Source: Selaginella moellendorffii
Lineage: Eukaryota > Streptophyta > Lycopodiopsida > Selaginellales > Selaginellaceae
Assembly (NCBI RefSeq): GCF_000143415.4
Contig: NW_003314335.1
Location: 220,226 to 273,550, forward strand
Length of the DNA stretch: 53,325 nucleotides
Direction: 5' to 3'
Shown: positions 9,663 to 17,669 of the stretch, piece after piece
Layout of the letters: the number at the start of each line of letters is the position of its first letter
Numbering within the stretch: position 1 is the stretch's first letter
Program-made: the position numbers and the translations under genes
The notes under the pieces: model-generated
What the model was told of the DNA's origin: nothing
The model's input: only the letters and a program-made list of their open reading frames with translations
Databases searched by the model: none

Positions 9663-11570
9663 ATGCTGCCACGTGGCATAGGATTTAGGGTTCTTGCGCT
9701 AACTTTAATGACTTGGGATAGAACGCAATGCATCGACCTCATCAAGTCTTGTAACTCGCTCTCTAGCGCCAAATCTCTCCACTCGCGCCTCCAGCTCTCG
9801 TTCGAATCGGATGTCTACGTGCTCAACCGGGTCGTGCAGATGTATGGGAAATGCGGGGGCGTGGAGCAAGCCTGGATTGTGTTTGATGGCATCCAGAACA
9901 AGAACGATTTCTCGTGGTTTGCGATGCTAGGCGTTTACATCCAGAATGGGAGAATTGCGCAGGCCGAGTCGTTCTTCGATTCGATGCCGCGGTGGGATCT
10001 GTTTGTGTTGACGTCGCTTCTTGTTGCATTTGCCCGATCTGGGAATTTGCCAAAAGCCAAGGCCTTGTTTTACCAGATGCCTGAATGGGATGTTCTCTCC
10101 TGGAACTCACTTCTTTCCATGTATGCGAAAAATGGAAACCTTGTTAAGGCAAAGGATGTCTTTGATAATATGGAAGAAAGAAATCTCTCCTCTTGGAACT
10201 CGTTACTATCTGCTTATGACCAAAACGGGCATCTTGAAGAAGCTAGATCAGTGTTTAATACCATGCCTGAGCGAAGCATGGTATCTTTCTCTGCCATGCT
10301 AGCGGCATATTCCAGCCAAGGGCACATTGAAGAGGCGAGAGCGCTGTTTGATTCTCTCCCGGAGAGGGATATGGTGACGTATACAACGATGCTTTCGGCA
10401 TATACGCATCACGGGCATCTTCACGAGGCAGCATCTCTCTTTGGCAGAATGGACGTCCACGATCTCGTGTCATCCACGGTCATGCTGGGAGCGTTTGCTC
10501 AAAGAGGAAATGTTACAGCCGCCAGGAGAATATTCGACACAATGGAGCAACGGGACTTGGGATCCTTCAATGCAATGATCTCTGCTTACGTGCAAAACGG
10601 GCATCTCGACAATGCGAGGTATTTGTTCGACCGTATGGAAGTGTGGAATATGGTGACGTGCTGTACCATGACAACAGCATATGCCCAAACTGGGCATCTT
10701 GAAGAAGCAAAACACGTATTTGAGAATATGCCCGATCAGAATGTAGTGACGTGTAATTCCATGCTGTCAACTTATGCCGCAAACGGCCACGTGGAGGAAG
10801 CTAAGCAGGTGTTTGATTCGATGCCTGAGACTGACGTGATCTCATACACTGCCATGCTTTCAGCATATTCCCAGAACGGGCATCTCGATGAGGCGAGGAG
10901 ATTCTTTGATTGGATGGGAGAACGCAATGTGGTGTCCTGGAATGCAATGGTATCGGCGTATTCGCAAGCTAGGAATCTAGAGAAAGCCAGGGAAGTCTTT
11001 GATAGGATGGACGTGAGGGACTCGGTGACGTGGACTGCTATGCTGGCAGCATATTCCCAGAGAGGTCAAATGCACCATGCCCAGAAGCTCTTTGACCAGA
11101 TGCCTGAAAGATCAATGGAGGCGTGGACGTGTCTCATCGGTGGGTATGCACAGAATGGGCATCCCAACAATGCTTTGGAATTATTCCCAGAGATGAATGC
11201 ACTTAACACCACACCCGACGAGATCTCTTTCATTTGTGTGCTTCTCGCCTGTAGCCATGCTGGAAAAGTATACAATGGTCGAAGCTGGTTCTTGTCAATC
11301 ACATTGGATTTCCAAAGAAGTCCTGGGAAGCTACATTATAGCTGCATGATCGATCTTCTTGGCCGTGCTGGATACCTCGACCACGCAAGAGATCTGATCA
11401 AGGGCATGCCTTTTGCTCCGGATGCACTGGATTGGATATGCTTGCTTGGGTCTTGTAGAGCTCACAAAAACGCCCAAATTGGATCCCATGCCATGGAGGA
11501 GGTGATTGCACTGAATCCAAAGAATGCAGCAGCATATACCTTACTTGCCAACACAAATTTTGATTCCTAA
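9663..11570 (+). CDS. Pentatricopeptide repeat protein, S-repeat array with truncated E domain
   Basis: An intronless frame of 635 aa. From about residue 50 to 520 it is a chain of ~31-residue PPR motifs with the repeating signature 'W/SxxMLSAYxQNGHLEEAxxxFDxMPERD', nearly all short (S-type). A longer P/L/S triplet follows (EISFICVLLACSHAG) and then an E1-like block (PDALDWICLLGSCRAHKNAQIG). It ends AAAYTLLANTNFDS, where E proteins normally continue into E2/E+/DYW. By family, it is an organelle RNA-binding protein for site-specific RNA editing or processing; without a DYW domain it would need a partner for deamination. The alternative start at 9708 (MTWDRTQCIDLIKSC) is at least as likely. The second PPR gene at 44-45.6 kb stops at the same point of the fold. 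Confidence 0.9.
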   Translation: MLPRGIGFRVLALTLMTWDRTQCIDLIKSCNSLSSAKSLHSRLQLSFESDVYVLNRVVQMYGKCGGVEQAWIVFDGIQNKNDFSWFAMLGVYIQNGRIAQAESFFDSMPRWDLFVLTSLLVAFARSGNLPKAKALFYQMPEWDVLSWNSLLSMYAKNGNLVKAKDVFDNMEERNLSSWNSLLSAYDQNGHLEEARSVFNTMPERSMVSFSAMLAAYSSQGHIEEARALFDSLPERDMVTYTTMLSAYTHHGHLHEAASLFGRMDVHDLVSSTVMLGAFAQRGNVTAARRIFDTMEQRDLGSFNAMISAYVQNGHLDNARYLFDRMEVWNMVTCCTMTTAYAQTGHLEEAKHVFENMPDQNVVTCNSMLSTYAANGHVEEAKQVFDSMPETDVISYTAMLSAYSQNGHLDEARRFFDWMGERNVVSWNAMVSAYSQARNLEKAREVFDRMDVRDSVTWTAMLAAYSQRGQMHHAQKLFDQMPERSMEAWTCLIGGYAQNGHPNNALELFPEMNALNTTPDEISFICVLLACSHAGKVYNGRSWFLSITLDFQRSPGKLHYSCMIDLLGRAGYLDHARDLIKGMPFAPDALDWICLLGSCRAHKNAQIGSHAMEEVIALNPKNAAAYTLLANTNFDS

Positions 11571-11950
11571 AACTAAATTCTAGGGTTACCCAAGGCACAC
11601 AGCACTGGACAACCGCCAGCCTGCGATCGCCCCAATGGCCATGGCGGCCGCCAGCCTTTGAAAATCCTTGAGTGATGCCGCGGCCAAAGCTGTCTAAGCT
11701 CAAAGGGAACAGCGCCGGAGCTGGAGGACGAGGAGGAACAGCAAGAGAAGAAGAGGATCGAGCAGCGGTGATCTGGGCCCAGCTCTGCGGTGGACGATCT
11801 CAGCTCCCTGATCTAGGAGTTCTTCCAAGAAGCAAGCGTGGGGGAGCCAGCAATCCAGATCGCACTCACAGCAGCAAGTAGGAGCCACATCTCGGCTTCG
11901 CAACCTCGAGAACCGAGCATTGTAAACAAATGGTGGTGTAAAAGCATATA
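11571..11950 (+). other. GC-rich remnant with small unrecognised ORF
   Basis: An open frame from 11675 to 11881 reads MPRPKLSKLKGNSAGAGG and continues Arg/Gly/Glu-rich for 68 residues. Its GC-rich, Selaginella-like composition contrasts with the AT-rich DNA that starts near 12000. No domain was recognised. The other forward frames have stops nearby but contain gene-like stretches (for example DDLSSLI then EFFQEASVGEPAIQ), so this may be the 5' part of a gene broken by repeat insertion. Confidence is low. Confidence 0.2.
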
Positions 11951-12918
11951 GGGTTCAATTCCTGCTCAGTCCATGATGCTTTTTTGGTTTGCTTAAGCGA
12001 TGGTAGTGAATATATCTAGAATATGCTTGGATATTCTAGGATATTCTACCACTTAATGGTTGGTATTCATTTAGATTAATTTGGTATTTATAATTTAAAA
12101 ACTTTCCTAAACCCTTTTTAGTATATTCTTTTTTATTCTATCATTTAATGGTTGATATACAATAAGATTAATCTTGTGTTTATAAATTACAAACATGCTT
12201 ATAATTATAAACTTTATTTGATCAATTAGATTAATAAGTAATAATAAAACTACCATTAAGAAAACCAAGCATTGCTACATGCAATGCGTAGCAATTTATT
12301 ATCCTTTACTCTAAAAAGTTTAATTATTATCTAAAATATATAGCTTTTAATATACAACATAGTTGTAAAAAGATCTCTATAAACATTTATCTAAGATATA
12401 AAATATATTAAGGTTGTATATCAAACTATATTTATAAACTATGCTAAATTTACTATTACAAAAGATACTTCAGTTAGTAATATATTTAACTATATTGGTA
12501 AACTTTGCAAATGAGATAAGAGATAATAGTATAACATAGATTCATTTCCCTTTTGAATTGCTTATTTAAACTTATATATAAAATTTTGGAGTGCCAGGCT
12601 ACAACTTACATTTCATTAGACTCTATAAAAATAGTGAGCACTTTGTTCGAACAGAACTTCATCTAACCTTTGGTATAATATAACTTTGTGTTCACATTAT
12701 TTTAGACTTGGATAAAATGCTTTCTTGAAATTATTGCTTCTTGGCTTCATTGGGTTGGGTTTAGAGCTAATATAATCTGAATATGTGAATGTTAGTTTTA
12801 ATGATGTGGGCTAAAGGTTTATGAAGGCGTTATTATAATTTAATTGTTTAATTATTTTTCAAGCTTGATAATTATATAAATTCAAAGCAAACTAAGCATG
12901 CTAAACACAACAAACTAT

Positions 12919-13079
12919 TGTGAGTGCATAGGATATAGACGTGGAATACAAAAATGTGAATATCAATTAGCCCAAAAACCTAAGCTTATATACAAGAGCG
13001 AGTGGTCTGGATTGAGATCAATTTGATCATTTTTAAAATTATATTAGTATATAACATCATAACTGTACACTTAAATCCA
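12919..13079 (-). mobile_element. Solo LTR-like terminal repeat (TGTGAGG family)
   Basis: Read on the minus strand, it starts near TGGATTTAAGTGTAC, contains CTCTTGTATATAAGCTTAGG followed by TTTTTGGGCTAATT, and ends ATGCACTCACA. The same blocks occur at about 41,619 (-), 51,286 (+) and 52,066 (+). TG...CA ends and an internal TATATAAG box suit a small LTR. I see no target-site duplication, so it is either old or a fragment. Confidence 0.6.
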
Positions 13080-13912
13080 ATGGAAGAATTTATAGCTCAA
13101 CTTACAATGCCATTCTCCACTCAAACTTAGCAGCAACCACAAGTAAAAGAGAAGCAAAAATTCATCTCTATTCCCTATGGAATTTCACTCACTAATTTAA
13201 AATACATTACTCCAAGGAAAAAGCAAAGAAAAACAAGGTAGAAGAATATGCAAGAAGAAAAACTGAATGGGAAGCTATAACAATTGAGAAAGCTTATGCA
13301 AAAGAAATAAAAAAAATTGATTGATAAGAAGAGTTATAAGAGAAGGCAATATTAAGGCAACTTAAGGCAAAACAAACAATAGTAGTGAACAAAGCACAAA
13401 AATTGGAGAGGGAGAAAATGAAAATGAACAAATAAGTTGGACTTGTTGCAAAGAAAGTTTTAAAGAGCCTTTATAAATAGGGATTAAAAGTAGCAAGAAT
13501 ATAGAACAAACAACATCTTTCAAGTCTCTTCAACAAGACCTTAAGCCAAATATTAAGCCCAGGGAGGAAATTCTAGCACTATGAGCTTGGAGAGCTTCTT
13601 TACAAGTAACTACCTCTACTCATTAATTCTTAATTGATTTTGCATATCTTAATCCATCCTAATTACCCTAAAACTCAAGTGTGGTTTTTGAATGGTTGAA
13701 CCTTATTTTTCTGTACTGTTTTTCTCTCTTGATTAAAGTGGATATGTATGGATTTCCACTTTAAATTTTTTTTTGAGATACCCCATAGTAAGCATATACT
13801 ATGAGAAAAAAACAAGTTTGGATTGAAAAACTCATGTAATACACTTTAAAAAATTCTGATTGGCTGGATTGTATAAGCACCCTCTCTACTTTTGGCACTT
13901 CAACAAACTCTA

Positions 13913-14110
13913 GATCACCAAGTAGCTTTAGTTTGTCCAGGCCATCTACTCATCCTCATCCAAGCTCTCCTTCTTGTCCTTAAGTTTTTGATCACCAAGT
14001 AGCTTTAGGTTGTCCAGGCCATCTACTCATCCTCATCCAAGCTCTCCTCCTTGTCCTTAAGTTTTTGATCACCAAGTAGCTCTAGATTGTCCAAGCTGTC
14101 CCTCACTCCC
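13913..14110. repeat. 77-bp tandem repeat, about 2.5 copies
   Basis: Units starting GATCACCAAGTAGCT at 13913, 13990 and 14067 are spaced exactly 77 bp apart. Because 77 is not a multiple of three, the array is not a protein repeat. Downstream, related CTCATCCAAGCTCC words continue and on the minus strand (14368-14114) read as an acidic repeat (DEEGALIEGAL, DKEEEGAL). No function was recognised. Confidence 0.85.
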
Positions 14111-14699
14111 TACTCATCCCATCAAAGCTTCCTGCTCATCCTCATTAAAACTATCTGTCCTCATCAAAGCTCCCTCCTCCTCCTTGTCCAAACTGTCCCT
14201 CCTCGTCAAAGCTCCCTCGATCAAAGCTCCTTCCTCATCCAAGTCCTCCACTAGATCACAACCATTCTTATTGTCCAAGTCATCATTTCTAGATGGAGCT
14301 TCTAAGAAATTTTTCGAAACTGACCTGGTTCTCATCCTCCTGCAGCGTGCACAATAGCAAATTTTCATCAGATTGAGCTTAGATCGAGATAACCCTAGCT
14401 AAGTGCTAATTACGCTTGGAAATCTTATAGGTGTTAATTTTCAGTTCCCAGCTAAGAAATTATAGTGTAATCTCTTTACACTGCTAATATACATTTCCTA
14501 CCTAATATTCATGCTTAGTAAATGTAAACATGAAAAACCATTTTGCATGTGTTTTTTGTCTGTGGTTTTTTGGTTTTCTTTCCATAAAACGGGATAAACG
14601 GGTGAGAAAAATTATGAGTTACTATTTTCTTAAGGATTAAGTAGGCCTTTAGATTTCTTTGATCGAGCTCTTTAATTGGACCGGAGAGAAAACTAAGGT

Positions 14700-14736
14700 G
14701 GAGGTTCCAGGGTTAGGGTTTTAGCATGCCAGGGCA
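14700..14736 (+). promoter_or_regulatory. Telo-box and tiny overlapping uORF before uS15m
   Basis: TAGGGTTT at 14714-14721 sits 15 bp before the start of uS15m. An ATG at 14725 opens a five-codon uORF (MPGQC, stop at 14740-14742) that overlaps the main ATG at 14737 in another frame. If the transcript begins upstream, this could lower translation. Confidence 0.45.
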
Positions 14737-15946
14737 ATGCTGAGCTTGAAGAAATGCAGGGAGCGTTTGCTCGTACCGTGCAATGCGAGGCTCCTGGCGA
14801 CTGGCACGGGAGGCGGCGGAGGCGATTCCAAGGGCGGGGGCCGCAAGGGCGGGATAGATTTCGATGCGCTCTTCAAATCGGTGAGTAGGCCACAGGAGAA
14901 GAAGGAAGGGGCGGGCGAGCCGATCGATTTCAAGAAGCTGTTTGGGAATACTGTGGCGGACAAGAGCCAGTTCAAGCTGGATCTCACGCCCCCCAAGCGG
15001 GAGGGAGGGACGATCGACAGTGAAAAGCTCAAGATTGATCTCAGCAAGCTGTTCGCTGATAGTCCTGGCACTAGAACAACGCCTGGCGATGGGGGTCTCA
15101 AGGGATTCAAGCTCGATTTGTCCAAGATCAAGAGCAAGGCTCCTCAATTGCCACCGAAAGAAGGAACTACCAGCGCCGCTCAAGATGTTGCGTGTACCAT
15201 TTTCTTCTCCTTGCCTTCAAAAATTTTGACTTTGCTCTTCGTTATTTGCAGTGAAGAAGATGGGCATTTTGAACAAGTTTGCTGATGTCACCGGCCCGAG
15301 TCTCAAGCCTGTTCCTCCAAAAGATCATCTTTTGGAGAAGGTTTTGTTTTCCTTTTTGTCTCGTTTTTATCTTGCTCCTTTTTCCTGCCTCTTGCAGTAT
15401 CTTGCTCCGGAGAATATGTCCGCGGCCGAGTTTCAAAAGATCGAGCTACAGAAAGTGAGAAGCGAGTTTAAGCTGCATGATGCCGACTGTGGTTCCTCTG
15501 GAGTCCAGAGTGAGTGTTTTCTATTCTCCTTTTCTGGTTTCTTCACTTATTCATCGTGCCTTTGTTTTACTCCGAAGTTGCAGCGCTGACGAAGAAAATG
15601 AGCTTCCTTTCCAAGCATCTTATGACACACAAAAAGGCAAGCTTGTTTGATTTATTATCTCGAAGGACGCAAGCTAAGAAATCTGGAAATGCAGGACGTC
15701 CCTTCGCGTCGAAGCATGAACACAATGGTCCAGAGGCGGAGAAAGCTCATGATTTATCTCCGGCGCACCGACTGGCCGATGTACTGCTACGTGATCAGCC
15801 GATTGTTACTCAAAGATAGGATCCAAGTCTCCAACCGAGCGATGCAAGCGGGCACCAAGAAGAAAACCATGAAGGACAAGCGGCGAAGGAAGAAGAGGAA
15901 GGTGAAGAAAAGCGAGAAATACAGGAAGAAAGCTAACGACGTTTGA
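14737..15946 (+). CDS. uS15m: Mitochondrial ribosomal protein uS15m, 5 exons, one GC-AG intron
   Basis: Exons 14737-15193, 15252-15340, 15398-15509, 15584-15636 and 15695-15946 join in phase to 320 aa. The S15 domain is at about residues 192-279: LTKKMSFLSKHLMTHKKD, then VPSRRSMNTMVQRRRKLMIYL and DWPMYCYVISRLLLKDR. These match the S15 pattern of 'LT.Hl..HkkD..srr.l..lv..RrklL.YL'. Bacterial S15 has only ~89 residues. Here a ~180-residue N-terminal extension carries repeated short blocks (IDFDALF, IDFKKLF, FKLDL, LKIDLSKLF, FKLDLSKIK), and a very basic C-terminal tail (KKKTMKDKRRRKKRKVKK) follows. Such long extensions are known in plant mitochondrial S15. By family, it binds 12S/18S-type rRNA in the platform of the small subunit. 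The intron at 15637-15694 begins with GC (AAG|GCAAGC) rather than GT and is required to join HKK to DVPSRR. Confidence 0.9.
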
Positions 15947-16206
15947 TTGAGGTACGAGACTTACATTATTTATTCTTTCGAATGTTCCAAGCTTTAGAAA
16001 ATGTCTTTCAGGCTTGAAGCGACTTGGAAAGGAAATTCCTTGTACAATCTGTGGCAGACTAGCGCTCCCAGCTTTCACTTATTTCCTTGAGCTCATCCCA
16101 GAAAGGTACCTACAAAGTTCGAGTTTTGTGGGATAACTTTGAAGTCTCTGTTTTGATTGAGCTGAAGGACTAGAACTCGAACTTTATAGGTGTTTTCATT
16201 CTCTCG

Positions 16207-16440
16207 TCATGATCCCTGGCGATATCTCTCCCGCTCGAGCAGTGGTTTGGCAACCAAAACCTCGCTCTCACTGATCGAGCTCGAGTCTGGAGCAAAGCTC
16301 GGGAGCACGAGGTTACACTCCTCTCCATAAACTTTCCCCGTGAATTCTTCACTTGATATCACCACACTGGGTTCCTGGCACCGTTGAGTCTCGTCTAAAT
16401 CCTCCCTGTCAAAGCTTGGGTCTGGAAGAGCACGCCTAGT
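16207..16440 (-). pseudogene. Orphan terminal exon of an unrecognised gene
   Basis: On the minus strand, a frame from about 16425 down to the TGA at 16209-16207 reads LPDPSFDREDLDETQRCQEP and later VVISSEEFTGKVYGEECN and ESEVLVAKPLLERERYRQGS. Its GC-balanced, acidic/serine-rich composition looks like real coding sequence. Possible acceptors (CTTCCAG) precede it, but upstream on that strand lies AT-rich DNA with no partner exon I could find. It may be the last exon of a gene cut off by repeat insertion. The family is unknown. Confidence 0.35.
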
Positions 16441-16895
16441 CGGAAATCAGAATAATAAAGCTTTACAAAGCTAGATTTTTTGTTTCCTGGCCTGATCCCG
16501 TTATGCTCTAGTCGCCAAAAGTTGATGGCTCATTAGATGCATAGATGGAAAAAATATGTCAACTATCCAATGACTTTTAAAATGTATTTTATAATGGGTT
16601 AAGGCTTGATTGATTGTGGAAAAGGGTAAAAGAGGGTTAGTAGTGTAGGGTTTGATTGTGTAAGGCTGTGTGAGGAGCAATTGCAGAGGCTGCAGTTTTG
16701 GCAGGGTTGCCAATTGAGGTTGCAAGGCATCTTTTTGGCAGCAGTGAGTGCTGGGATAGGGCAACCAGTGTGGAGTAGCCATTGTTTTGGTGCATGCAAT
16801 CAAGAATATCAATAGCAAACCAGTTCACAGGTATAGTTAAAGTGGTTTGTGTGCATAACTATCTTACAACCTCTACCACTTTTTTGTTGGTAGCA

Positions 16896-17669
16896 ATGAT
16901 ATCAGAAGAGTATCATTGCAAAGGGCATAAACATTTAGCTGAGCAATTTGCACAGTTTCTTGGTGATGATGCATTGATAGTGAAGGTTACAAAGACACAC
17001 TTTCGTCAAAGCCCCCTTCTAGTAAGCTATTTTCAAGTTTATATTCTTTTATTTCTTGTTTTTTATTGTAGAGTGTGAAGCCAAGTTGGGGGCTTGCAAT
17101 GTTTGGACATACTAAGCACATTGTGGAAGTGACTTGTGGTGATAATGGTATGTAATTCCATATAAATTTTGACTATGTCATTAATAGGTTCTTCTTTTTC
17201 TTTAGGAAAAACATTTACACTCCGATGGGGTGGGAGGAGGGAATTCCTAGGAGGCAAGGATTGGCTGTACTATTGTGATGATCGTGGGCTAAAGGTTGAT
17301 GATTATATCGTGCTTTACTCCCCAAATCCAGATAACATGCATATTTGGGCTTTTCCTTCTGCAATTGCATCTCAAGTGGTAGAGAGGCCTTTACCACTCA
17401 ATCTGTTCCACCTTACTGCACCATCTATTTCTATGGAGACTGGTGTGGTAGTGAAGGAGATGCAAACACCACCTATGCCTATGATAGAACAAGCTCCAAG
17501 TGTTGAGTGCACAAACTTTTCGAAGTAGGTATTTTTTTTTCATGGTTTAAACAATTTGAATTTTCTTTGTAGGAGCATAATGGCTAATGATAGTATGCAA
17601 GTTAAGGGTGTTATGCAACCAAGGGCTGAATTTCCTAAGTTATCTTGCTTACGATTTCTTGCATGGTGA
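16896..17669 (+). CDS. B3-domain-like DNA-binding protein, at least 4 exons
   Basis: Exons 16896-17021, 17072-17147, 17206-17524 and 17573-17669 join in phase to 205 aa. Residues about 30-125 resemble a plant B3 fold: IVKVTKTHFRQSPL, then WGLAMFGHTKHIVEVTCGD, then GKTFTLRW, and DWLYYCDDRGLKVDDYIVLY. The last segment matches the B3 pattern 'W..F....L..GD..vF'. The tail (VVVKEMQTPPMPMIEQAP) is low complexity. The 5' end is uncertain: a GTGAGT donor at about 16744 with an upstream fragment (EVARHLFGS) splices in phase to codon 1 of this model, so an earlier exon may exist. Codons are AT-rich like the surrounding repeat DNA and unlike the island genes. It could be an element-carried or decaying copy. 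By family, it would be a nuclear transcription factor. Confidence 0.45.

Larger units (their letters stand above)
12000..14110. other. AT-rich repeat DNA without a gene
   Basis: Composition falls sharply to very AT-rich just after 12000. No coding frame could be supported. It holds a solo terminal-repeat fragment (12919-13079) and the 77-bp tandem repeat (13913-14110). Confidence 0.6.
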
